Assembly: GCA_004026145.2 (NCBI GenBank)
Contig: CP034992.1
Span: 17,568,603 to 17,632,602 of the forward strand
Reading direction: 5' to 3'
DNA from: Takifugu bimaculatus
Taxonomy: Eukaryota > Chordata > Actinopteri > Tetraodontiformes > Tetraodontidae
Length of the DNA stretch: 64,000 nt
Position numbers and translations under genes: made by a program. Of this stretch, positions 9,771 through 22,060 are shown one piece after another. The notes under the pieces are model-generated. The model had not been told where the DNA came from. It worked only from the letters and a program-made list of their open reading frames with translations, and searched no databases. The number at the start of each line of letters is the position of its first letter. The first letter of the stretch is position 1.

Positions 9771-12700
9771 CAACTTTTTTACGCTGAGTTTTAATATGTT
9801 CCGCCTTTGTTTCCTCCTCATCTGGATCTGCGATGAAGAGCAGCTGATGCCGGCGACAGAGATGCAGCACAATAGACACTATTACTATGCAAATGGAACA
9901 AAAACACCTTTTCCATTAAAAAGTAAAATGCTTTAAATATTTGCATATAGGTGCAGAGATTTGGTTGGTGGGGTGATTAACATTAATGAAGGAGCGGCTT
10001 GATGCACCAACTGTCAGGCCACATCAGGCCACCTCTGTAACCCCCCCGTGTTTTGCATGGCCGAGTATTCATGCCAAAGTGAACTAATGACCAAGTCGGC
10101 CCGTGTAAAATTAGACGCTGCATCTACACAAGCGTCTCCCTGACATTACGATGATGTTTTATTGATGTCTCATTATTAGCACTCCTGCAGTGAGGTGAGT
10201 TTGATCCACCCAGAAGATGCAAAGTGTAATAATAATAATGCCTGCTTAATAATTAATACCCCAAACCTAATCCACCTCTGCACAGAATATGTACATATTT
10301 TAGTATCTCATTTGAATTTTTGCAACAAACACACACCTTAAAACCATTAGCCCGCCGTGGTAATGACAGCTTTAAATGGGCTGATTTTTAAGAATTAATG
10401 TGTTATTGCCCAGGTATGAGAGAGGTTCTGCTTTTTATGCCGTTTGATACGTGCACGTCCCCACAGAAAGGCCAGCACAGCCGCGCGGCACCGCTCTGCA
10501 CCAGAGGCGAGAGCGGTCTTTGGCAAAATTGATGTTTTTTCCCGTGTGAGACATCATTTCGAAAGGTTTTCTAATACCAACACCTACTCTTAACAAAATA
10601 GGGGGGGGGGGGGGGGTTCATTAGACGTCTGGTAAATTTGGTTTGGGCAGAAGGATTAAGGATACCCCCTTCCCCCCTTCCCCCCTTCCCCCCCAGCGGG
10701 TAGACTCCAGCAAACTTTGCTCATAAAGGAGCCTTTCTGGCTTCTCTTCGGGCTCCAGAGCTCGAGCCGTCGCCTCCGTTCCCAGACAGACGCTCGGCCG
10801 GCCCGCCGGCGCTCCGACGGCGGCGGCCTTGTTTTCTACACAGCAAAGCAGCGGCTCAGAGATCAATGGGCTCCTGTTGTGAATGTGAACAAGTAGAGCG
10901 GCTGCTTATCAGGCGCCTGCTGCCAATCTGTGGCAAGCGGAGCTGCACCTTCCCTGGATACACCATTGGTCTTTGAAATTAAAGTTGACGCCTGTAATCC
11001 AGGGAAATGGTCCCTCTACTCTTGCTTAACACCGGTTTAGTTTCACCCCAGCTGATGATAAAGCATGACAGAAATACAGAGCGCTATCTCCGGGCCGGGG
11101 TTGATAGGTTCTGCCAGCTTATCGGGGAGCAGGCAGCTAACCTTCTCCTGCCTGGCTCGTGCACAAAACGGAGGAGTCAATTTACAAAAGCCATGACGGT
11201 TGGCTGGTAAATAAAACCATTCTTTCCATTCGCCAGACAAAAAAAAGTGTGACCAATTTCCGAACCAACCCAAAAAGTGAGTAAATGTAGAACACAGAAG
11301 GCTAAACGTTGGTGATGGAGTGTATTCATGTAAATCCTCCCAAGCACAGCTGCAGGAAATTGACAGGGATCTACTGGAGCGCTCCGGCTGTAAAGGGTGG
11401 GATTTACATGCCTAACTAGGGCTTAACCACCCTCCTCTGAGTTTACCTGTTACACTCTGGCCTCCAGCCTGCGTCTGGTGCTAAGGTTGCTCCGCTCATT
11501 CCTAATACCTTCTCATCCCCCCCCCACATGTGTCACTCTCAGAAATGAACTGGTAGACTCTGCCAAGATTTCTCTACAGTGAGAAATTGGTTTGGCGTGA
11601 CGACGCGGCGGTCTTGTTTGTTCCCTGCTGGCGAAGCCTTGAAACTTTTCCAGATCAGAAACCAGAAGGCAGAAACTGGCGAGGGGTTGCAGTCAACTTC
11701 ACCAAACCAGATTCCGCTTCCTGTAGTTTCTTTATTCGCTCATTAATCGGGGCGCCGTCGGTTCGGACCCGTGTCGTGGCTGGAACGTGCGCGGCAGGAT
11801 GAGACCGAGGTGTGAGCGGAGCCGCGCTGCAGCTTTGTGAGTAGCTGAGATCACATGAATGCCTCCGTTCCTCCCCAGGAGAAAGTGCAAGGCTTTTCCT
11901 TTTGGACAGGATGTGGCTTTGGGCAGTCGGGGACGGTGGGCGTCGCTGCTGGGCTCCACAGCTCGCAGCTACAGCTCAGCCCCCGCAGGCAGCGCACGTA
12001 GACCGCTCGTGGCGCTTTAGACTAAGCAGAAAAACAGTGTTTAGCTTTATTCTTTTCCTTTTATTTTGAAACTTTCTTTACATCTCTTCACGTAGGGCAC
12101 GCACGGGGAAGCCACGCCAGAGCAGACTCAACAAAAACACCCAAACGCTTCCTCCCCCCCCCCCCCCAACCCACACTCAGATCTCCCCAGATGATTAAAA
12201 AGCAGAAATAGCTAGCACCAATTCTATTAATTCTGCCGTCCTATCACACAGGAACCGAGTGCTGATGCAAAGCATTCCTTCTCGTCGTGCCTGTTTGGTA
12301 CTTTTCCGACCTCTAAACAATGATTTTCAGAACTGGAGCCGCTGCCAATAAAATTAATGGGAGACTTCAGGAAGTGGGCTTTTTAAATAAACACATTGTT
12401 TCCAAAATAATCCACACCCAGCAGCCATTGTTTACAGTGCAGGGAACTGGGCCGGTCCGCCCCGCTCTGCCCACCCTCGCCCCCCTCCTGTCAAGGCTGA
12501 TGCATTTCTAAACAGATGTGAAAAGATCAAACTTTGCAGGTCGGCGGGCCCGTTTCTCCGTCACCCCCGGTGGATCCAGTTATGAACATGTTTGTGGAAA
12601 CAAGGCGGGGGTGCGGCCCAAACCTTTGGCTAAGGCCTCAGTTAGGGCTGATTCCATCCCGACTTCAGTCAGAAAGTGACGCCGATGTGCTTCTGCCTCG

Positions 12701-12980
12701 GCCACATCTGGACACGCCGCCGCAGCTACGAGCTAGAAAACGCGCTGCTGAATTCCTCGAAATATTTTTTCGAGCTGTGAAAACTTTAAAGACCTCCAGC
12801 TGCCGTCCAGCTCCAAACAGCCGGCAGACGTCCCGGCCCCAGCGTGCTCCATTAGCATGCACGGGTGTACTGAACATACTTATCACAAGCAAATTATCAT
12901 CCCTGAATTTCAAACATGTGTGGAGATCCAGAACCACTGTCAACCACTCTCACTTATCGCCTACTGCATCCATTTTTGTT
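9771..12980. other. intergenic, no gene recognised
   Basis: No supported exon. It has an octamer ATGCAAAT at 9887-9894, an AT-rich element-like stretch at about 10020-10450, a G16 run at 10601-10616, a perfect 10-base inverted repeat (10950-10959 with 10997-11006), and a C run at about 12153-12167. A GC-rich block at 10740-10860 contains many CpGs but no linked gene was found. Confidence 0.45.
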
Positions 12981-15900
12981 TCAAATACCGCCGGTCACTT
13001 ATACTTCCATTTACATAATGTCCGATGAGAAAAAGCTGTGGGACAGATTGTAATTCATATCTCCACTCTGCATGCTCGCTGGCCATAATACTTCAGTTAG
13101 CGCCTCACATTTACATTTCAATCAGTGATTATAGCCTCTCCTCCTCTCACCGGGCTGAAAGTAAATACGGAGCTCCGCTATCAGACATAAATACATTAAT
13201 ATTCCGTCTGATACGCGCGCGCATCCTTTAATAGCCCGCTGCTCCAGGGACATCCTGGTGTGGCACCAACGCGTCCAGCAGTGTGAGGCGACTGTTTCAC
13301 AACTTAGTTTGTTTGTTTCGATGGTTTCGATGGTCAGGTTCTGATCTTTGATGTCGTTCTTGAAGCGATAAAATGGCGAAAGCAGCTTTGACACACCCAC
13401 ACAGGAAGCTGCGGGCAGATGGAGGCCCTGAGGTGCCGGTTTTATTGTATGTACTGTATCTAAACTGTGCTGGAAGCCGCTGTAGGAAAGTCTGCCGTGT
13501 TTGGAAAAGCTCACTTCCACGTCTTCCACCGCAGGACGCCTGCCGTCTCTTCCCTTCGGTCGGTGGTAACCCAATATCCAGCTTCATGGGGAAAAGTCTG
13601 CCGGTTGTTGAGTCATGGTGATCATCGCTGTTTAATTACTCTTCCAGGGGATTTTCTTTGTGGGCCTTCCACGGTCGCAGAGCTCTGCGGCGCCGTGTTT
13701 TCATGTTTTCTTGTTTGCTTGTTTTGGAAGAGCGGCGCCTCTCCTCTATCACGCAGGAGGACAGAAAACGGACGAGTCATAATAATCACGCGCTGCCACA
13801 AAACTGCTCTCTCCGGCCTCCTGCTTTCCAAGTCTGGTTACACACATGTTGGCTCGGCACGACGTTCAATAGACATTTATAGGAAATAAATTAAGAGTCG
13901 AATGCAAACCATATGGCATTCGGGGGTTTATTTGTAAAGCCTCTGCATCAAAGCTTTTTTCCAGATCACACCATATTAGCTATGTTTTTCCAGTCCAGCA
14001 AAATCAGGAAGGTAACCACAGACCTTCCTGATGGGAAACACATGAGCGGCGGGCGGCCGAGACAGGGAGACTCACACATGAATGAGGCATCATCAGGAAG
14101 CATCAGTGAAAACTGTTTTTCCCTGTCTGGATGTCAAATGTCATCCTGAGGTGAGTTTACCAGCAGCGCGGAGGGTGGAGGAGGCGTGAGGGTGGGGTGG
14201 GGGGGCTGGCGGTCAGGCCGGGGAAGGAGCCAAGAGAAAACAGCAGAGCCCAGCGTCCACTTCCACCCCTCCATGAACGCTAACCCCCCCCTCACCCGGG
14301 CCCGTTTATGGTTTCGTGCGCTGAGGTGTGACAGCGGCAGCCCTCCTGCGTGTGACGGCCCAGGAGCAGCGTCCCGCCAACACGCAGGGTGGCGTCTCTG
14401 TCTTCGCTGTTGATCTTGGGCCTGTGCTGCAGCAGCAGGCTGCCAGTGTCGGGCGCCGGGCGCCGCGCGACTCAAGCCCAAAACGCCAACCAGGAAAGTA
14501 TTTTTCTGTGCTTTATTTTTTTACTTTTTTTTCCCCTCACTGGCGTGCAGAGAAAGCTCAGTTCGTGGCTGCGTCACTGTCAAATCAGAGTTTCACCGTC
14601 CCGGCGGCATCAAAACTCAACGGCCAGCGGTCTGGCCCCCCTCCCCAGTCACTGTCAACAATACAGCTGCTGCGTGTCAGGGAATGAGATCTAATCCTGC
14701 TACACAACAACATGCTGGTGTTTCTTCTTCCGCAGCTGCACATAAACGCACCGTGTGCTCACTGTGATCACATCCTGCTGTGCACCATCAGGCAGTTTAC
14801 CTCAGGACCAGCAGAAAAGCACTTCCAGCCACGCTTCCCCGCTGAGGGAAAATACATCAAAGCGCCTGACTTAAGGCTATAATTAGGTGCTGTGGCATTT
14901 GAAATGTGGAAGAATGAAATCTTTGGAGAGATTGAATTGTTTATTGTTGTTTTAATTTTCTCTCCAAACAGCAATTTTCCCAGAGATTAAGTCCTCCCTG
15001 AGACGGTGCTTGTTGTGTGTCCGTCTCTCATGGATTTAGGCTGTTTTGTGGAAATAAAGGGGCCTGTTTTGTCTCTCAGGTGGGAGCGGCAGCGGATAAA
15101 TAAACCCAGGGCGCCTCGTAATGACTTATGAAATGCTGAAATACTAAAAATGCAGCAGTGGAAGCGTCTCTGTCTCCTGCTCACTGACCAGTATCCTCCA
15201 TGCAGGAGAATCGTGGCCCCCGAAGACCTGCAGCTCCGTCCTCCCCAGGGAGAGGAAGAGGAAAACGCTTCCTCTCTTTGTGCCAGGTTGCTGCTGCTGC
15301 AGCTTTTCTTGAATAAAATGTTTTACGGGTGTTTAAACTTTATGTGCCTGGTGCAGGATTTTGACAACCTGCTAGAAAAAGTCCATTTGGTGAAATAACC
15401 TCCAGTTTCCCTCCAAACGGAGCACTGCAGTCATGTGATCGTATCTTCTCTGTGATATTTACACAGGTTAAACTGTTTCACAGGTCTGTTGGAGGACCGT
15501 GTTCTAACTAAATATGGCCAACAGAGTGCACGAGGACGCACGTCCGAGGCTGACAGTGGCGAACGGTGGCTCGTGTTTGTTGGAGAACATATAATAATTC
15601 GAAGACTGAGATCTACTCGTGTTAAAGAAAAGGATCGACAACACGTGCAAAAACAAGGTTGACTGATCTTTGATCTTTGATCTTTGATTGGCTGCAGCCC
15701 TTCTCAGTGACGGATCTGTTTGTTTCAGCCACGAAGGCAGCAGAAGCTGCCGTTTCCTGTGGAAGACTGAGAAATTCTCACCTCTCTGCCGTTTATTTCA
15801 TACGCACAGACAACAAGAGGGTTTACAACAGAACACGGTCATGTTCACACGTGCACCTCAATGTTGTGCATGTTCACACAAGCATGACAGTGAGATTATA

Positions 15901-18900
15901 GTTAATAGCGGTGAACGTGCCTGCGTTCACACTGCATGTTCACGTTATGAAATATAATCTTTTGGTTCAGTTCAGGTCAGAAATGTTGAACTTAGCATTT
16001 ATTTATTTAGCAATTTCACGCTCAAACAAGCTCGATCATGCAAATTCCAAAGGGTTCTTCTTTCAACTTTCCTCGGCTGATTCTGGAAATTTACTTTAAT
16101 TCCTTAATAGAACTTAATTGGGCTTTTTTAACTAATTGTGTTTAACTAAGGAAAAGGGGGAAAGAAAAAAGTTTCTCCTGCTCCACTTTTAACTAGGAGA
16201 GAAGAAGATGGGTTTTAATCTGCAAGTTTATAGTGTTAATTATAGATCAAAACGCTCTCCAAAGGAGAACAAAGGTAACTGTCAGCGGGGGCCTGTTTAC
16301 AGACCAGGCAGTTAGAGAGAGAGCAGCATTAGCATTCATTTGTTTCCTGGCTACAGATGAATCACCTGAAAGCCATTTTCACTCTTTCAGCGCTTCAGTT
16401 TTGATCTCTATCGTGTCCTCGGGTGATATTCGACGCCGCTCTGCTCCATCATGTTCAGCAGCTGGCAGTTAGCATTGTCAGTCTGTCTAACAGACGACAT
16501 TTCAACCAGAGGACTTGCATCAATTCTGAGTTTCAGTGCATAAATAAATGCATGATTACCCAGTTCGACCTGTCTGTTAGTTTTATTTGGATTTATTTTG
16601 GGCTGTCTGGGCTCTGTCCAAATGTAGCTCAGCGCACAGAGCAGGAATCATTTTGGTATGTTGTTCCAAGAAGTTCTCCACTGGCAAACTGGGAGGAGAG
16701 AAAATTGGTTGTGTCACAGCTGATTTCACTTCCTGTCAGCTGGAATCTGACAGTGAGGAGTGTGTAGATGACGTCATTGCGCTCCGCTGCCACCATAAAG
16801 GTCCTAATCTCGTCCCATGCTGCCCGTGCTGTCCGCTACAAGGGTTTTAGGGTTTTTAACCCTTTTTTGCTGCATCATTTTAATGCTCTTGTTCTTTAGA
16901 CTCTTGGTTTGGGTGACAAATGAAGAAAATACAGTCTAATATTTCCACTCTTGGTTCAAAGTTAAGCTTGATTTTATCTCATGTCATGTCCCCTCCCCCA
17001 GGTGAGTCCGATCCTGCAATCAGGCAAACCTGGATTCCATCAGCTGATCACTGAGGCTTAAAGAGCTGATGCTGACGCCAGCTCGCGGGCCTCCTGGTCA
17101 CAGAACTGGTCTGGGGCACTGGGTTCTGCTTCTGGTGCTTTCAACAAACAGCTTCCTGCCTGCTGATCTCTAAAGGGAGAACTTTGCGTCCTTTAAAATA
17201 TAGTTTAAGTTTGGCTGCTTTTCATTTACTTTCATTTGAGAGGCAGCCGCATTAATGAGCCATTCATCAGATCACTTGTCTTTGTGTTTGCCCGCTCCAA
17301 TGACTCTTAAGACGGCCCAGAGTCACCTCTAAATAACGTCTTCATTAAGTGACGAGCGCAGAAATCCTCCCGATCCCCCACTTCTTTTATCCAATGTCAA
17401 CAGCCAAGTATCTTTCAAAGTCAAGGGCAATGTCAGTTTCAATAATTAAAGCTGTTTGTGTTTCAAATAGAATATTTCATTTCCCAAAAAAAACCCTCAT
17501 GAGTGCCGACCCAACGCTGCGCAGGCAGCCGTGCATCTTTCCAGGAAAAGAATCCCCGACTCGGTGCCATAAAAGTGATTATTTGATGATTAAAAGAAAA
17601 ACATAATTCCAGCTAATATCGACATTTTCAGCACACTGACAACACAGAGGAATCTGTTGCATTCTTTAGATCAAAGGGGGCTTTAATGAAACCATTATAA
17701 ATACATCTGAACATTCGCTCAGAAATTCGGGCAAACAAATCAATACAGGATGTGCACTATTCATTGTTCTTTTATTGCAATGGTGTGGGCCACCGCTGAG
17801 GCACCGCAGCATGATGAAGAAGAACCAGGCAGGGCTTCCAGACCCCCGCTGTCTTCAAAGTCATCACGCTCACTATACCTTAGCATGGAAATAAATAGAT
17901 GGAAACAATCCCTCCATCTCTTTGGCCTGCAGGTTAGACTCTTTTGCTGTCGTAGCCACATCAAAGGTGCAGTGACCAGCAGCTCATTTGTAAATCTGGG
18001 GTCAACGACAGTGAAGGGAGGCGCTCAAACAGCCAACAAGGTTTAAAGAGCGACGTGCCATATTGTGGGATACGAAGGTCATCCCTGCCCAATTGGTAAA
18101 TTTCTGTAGGCTGTGCAATAAGCCATATGTTTCCTTATTATTTATTCAGCAGCTACAGAAAGTGTAGCTCTGAAACGGGATCAGTTATTGCTCCTGTTTG
18201 GAGAGGTCTGGAGGCTCGGATGGGACTGACCCCTCCTGTCTTTCACCACCAGCCTACTTTAGTACTCTGCAATATTGATGAGCTGCAGGTCCGACCGCGC
18301 TGCAGCGGTGCCTAAAAGCCCCCTCCTGGACCCCAGACTGCTGTGTGGGGAGTGTTATTCTAGCGGACCCTACGGGATGCCGCTGGCCCCAAAAAGAGAT
18401 TAAAGACAGACGCGTGTTTGAAAATAAATACAAGGAAGGAACGTGGCTGCGTATCACCCTGTCGGTCATATCTGGAGGGAGGAGACGCATTTGATGTAAT
18501 TAATGAAGTCCAGTCTGATCATTTCCCGCTCTGACTGAAGGTGTTTCCGGATGAGTGAAGGGTCATAGAGCAGGTTTGTCTCTTCTCTGGGGTGGAAACA
18601 CTTTAGACACAAACAAGCCCAAAGTTCCACCGATGGCACAGGAGCCCATCTGACGCTACTCTTAGGACGATCTGACCCATGGCCTTCCAGCTCCTGACCT
18701 TCATACTGTGTATTACACACACGCACGTGCGCAGAAGCATCTTGTTGGGCAGCACACGACCACCACACGCCCCCCCTTCACCATTGTGCACTGCAGTATA
18801 ATAAACCTTGTTTGAAGTGCATTAACCTGCTCACAACAATGGTAATGTGCACCCTGAGGGGGATACCGGCATTATTGACTTCCTGTTCCTGGAATATTGT

Positions 18901-21630
18901 TTTTATCTTGACTGTTAACTCGACCCACATTAAGTATAGAGGAATGCACAAAATGTGTGTCGAATATGCTGATATTGAGTGGGGAAAGAGGTCGATATCA
19001 GAACCCTGGATGGAATTGTTATAAGAATTCTTTTAATCCTTTAAAAACTTGTTGTCCAAGAGGTTCTGGAGCGGGTTCCATCGAAGGGAATAAATCCTAC
19101 ATTTGGGAAACGATAAGCTAATGAGGGTGTTCCATGGGTCGAACCATCATGTTAAATGGGTGTGGAGTCACTGATTGTTCCAGGTTATTCACATAGTGAC
19201 ACAGCAGTATCAATAACATTCAGAAAACATTCAGTCGATCTTGTCCTGAGTATTGATTAGACGGGTTAGAAGCTAAAACACCTCAACTGCTGCGAGACGG
19301 GATGAGTCTTATTTTACAAATATATTTAAATATTTGATACTTTGATATTTGAGACCCCATCACTCTCAGTACGGGCTTTGGCCCTACACGTTTTGTACAT
19401 AGTTATTGACAGTAAAAATAATGATCTTTTATCTCACTCCATAACATCTGGGATGGATGAACGGATGGATGAATTCCTGACTGACTCAACTGTGACTGAG
19501 TATTTAATGTTTCCTAAAGGGGTCGAAAATGCAACATTAAATGCAATACTGAACACTTGAAAGAAACATTTGCTCTCCTTGTGAAGGGAAATTTGACGTT
19601 AATTCACACCGTTGGAGCGAAGAGATGAGGGCCGAGCTCGAGGGCCGGTTCCACTCGGAGCTGTTTATCAAAATAAGCAGTGGGTCCAGAGTGGTCGGCC
19701 TATTGATTCTCCTGCCAAATATAATCTGTTTCACCATCATAAATCTGAGTCAGACATCTGCACAAAGGCCCATTTTAGCCAAACACAACCAAGTAAGGCT
19801 GTTTATTCAATGATGGCCAGATAGTCTCCATGACAACGCTCACTACAATTAGACAACCGTAATCCCGCCTTCAAACATGTGCACAGTTAATTATTTCAGC
19901 TGAAAATGGAAGGCGGGTGAAAGAGGCGAATTCTGGGAATTCTGCTCTGGGTGCGCGTGCGTGCGTGTGCATGTGAGCGTCGTTAATGAAGCCTGAGCTG
20001 AAGCTAAATAATAAGAAATGAGGAAGGAAAATCAACCAAAGAAGCACAAGTGTATTGTCCCTGCGTTCCTTCCTTGTTTTAGTGAGATCAGGTGGAAAAT
20101 TTCCTTTAGAACAACTAAAATGTTTTTCGGGAGGCTAAAGGGGGGGGGGCACAGGCCCAATGGTTCCATTTCAAATAAGTGGTGGAAGGTTGATTAGCAG
20201 TGGTGAAGAGGAGAGAGAGGTGGAGGGTTGATTACAGGATCATGTGCAGGTGAGATGCCCCACACAGCTGCCCCCCGTTCAGGTAACTGGGTCGACTGAT
20301 CGCCAGCCTGAAGGCGACGTTGTATAAAACCTGTTGGTTCGGCACCAGTATTCAAACCACCGATCGCTGTCGTTCTAGCAAATCACATAAAAATGACGGG
20401 TTTTTCGCTGCGATCAATGAAAATCAACCAGATTAAACCAGATTAGCATCAGCGCTTGGAAGGTTTTCAATATTCCACATTTTGCTGCCAAACCTGCAAA
20501 TTTAGCAAACATTATTTTGATGTTTGAGTGATTTTTATTCATTTTTTCTTTCGTTTCTGTTGCTCATCCAAACTGAAAACGGCGAGCAAACGCGTGTTTA
20601 CATCCCAGCATTGATACCAGCAGCTGCTTACTGGCCTGTCTCAGCTGGTAACCGTCCGCCTCTTCGTGTTTCCCCTCAGATGAAACGCCTCACGCTTCCT
20701 TCACATGTTGACTCAGACGGGGGCCTTATTCCCCAGAAGCCCCCCAACAGGCACCATTTGCTCCTGGCTCGTACCGTGTTAACAGAAAAAACTCATTTGC
20801 CGTGTATTGTTGAAAATTTTATTAATAGCAATTTATGTCACTCAGACGAGGCCTCTGCACAGGGAGAAAACATTTGGGCCTTGTACAAATCTATCACTCA
20901 AGTTGTCAGAAAAATTTGTTCTCATGCAATATGAATAGGCCGCGAGTCTGCGGGTAAAGGGATGGATCTGTTTCTGCGAGGGTGACGGGCTGGCTGTTCG
21001 GAGACTCCCAGTAAAACAGGTCACGCTGTTCACATCATGAAGCCTCAATCACAAACAAATGTTTTATTTAAGGAGCCAAAACGTTGTTTACTCCAGTCTG
21101 CTTAGCTTCTCTCTCCCCTTCCTCTCCCGCCCGGCTGCGCTCTGTGAGTTCAGCACATTTGACTGCTTCCAGCATCCAAAGAGGAAACAAAAACACTCCT
21201 GACAGGAAGCGCTCCCCTGTCATGTAAAGGAACAAATAGCTAGGCATGAGGCTAAGTGAACAAATTGCACCAGCACGGTTTATTAAATGAAGCATTCAGG
21301 AAGTACAAATGTGTTAAGCGTTGCAGAACTCTGCGACTGCAGTAAATAACCTCCACAGAGCGTGTTTGCTGAGTGGACGGGAGGGAAAATCCTGTAAAGT
21401 ACACAACGCATGTCAGCTTTTACGATATTTACTGACAAATAGGGGATGATAACATCAGGTTGTGCAAGATGGTTGGCTATCATTACTCATCAGCAGCTCC
21501 GTCTCAACAGTCTGTCAGGCCACCATCTTCTCCTGAGGTTAACATCTTCCTATGTGCATCTTCTGATTCTACCCTGGTGGCTCTCGCAGTTAGAAACGTG
21601 CACATTGGGTTGAATGGCAGGCAGAAGCAT
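12981..21630. other. intergenic, no gene recognised
   Basis: The stretch is without a supported gene. Element-like AT-rich segments lie at about 13030-13240, 14860-14960 and 17220-17720. Three tandem CTTTGAT motifs sit at 15668-15688. A G run lies near 20140. Open frames of up to 164 codons in and near this stretch have no recognisable domain, no consistent codon usage and no splice partners. Confidence 0.45.
15668..15688 (+). promoter_or_regulatory. three tandem TCF/LEF-type motifs
   Basis: CTTTGAT occurs three times head-to-tail with a 7-base period (15668, 15675, 15682), followed directly by TGG, giving ATTGG, an inverted CCAAT core. CTTTGAT is the TCF/LEF core. The array could equally be a short microsatellite. 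Confidence 0.35.
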
Positions 21631-22060
21631 GTATTGAGTGTGTCTGTGACATTATGGCTGGTCCTCATCTGGCTGTTGGAGGGTTAAGTGAAGGCTTAAA
21701 GGTTGATGTTAGAGGTTTAGTTGTGATTGTTAGGTGCTGGAAAATGTATTATGTCCATAAAAGTCCTCACAAAGCTGGAAGTGTGAGTGTGTTTCTGCAC
21801 ATGCTACATAGTGAGGACCGTGATGTGCATTTTCAGTGGCAACATTAAAGCTAGAGCATTTTGGAATGTGAGGCTGGTCCTTCAAAGGGCTTTTCGAGGG
21901 TTTAGACTCGATTTAAATGTTAATGTTAGAACGGGTCAGGTTTATGTTAAGGTGTGTGTCAGAGACAGAGAAGGGTGTGTGTCCTGCAGTGGTCTGGTGA
22001 CATGTCCAGGGTGTGTTCCTCTCGTTCTCATCCTTGTGCTGACAGTGTTAAACAAGACTT
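21630..22060. repeat. degenerate dispersed repeat (GTTAG/GTGAGGACC type)
   Basis: The segment has GT-rich texture with recurring GTTAG, TGTTAG and AGTGTG words, and a GTCCTCACAAAG / GTGAGGACC pair of inverted motifs at about 21762-21773 and 21812-21820. The texture resembles a common low-copy-similarity repeat of fish genomes. The family is not identified; boundaries are approximate. Confidence 0.35.

Noticed and set aside
12534..13028. 164-codon open frame on the + strand
   Set aside because: No recognised domain, no splice sites that extend it, overlapped by an equally open minus frame.
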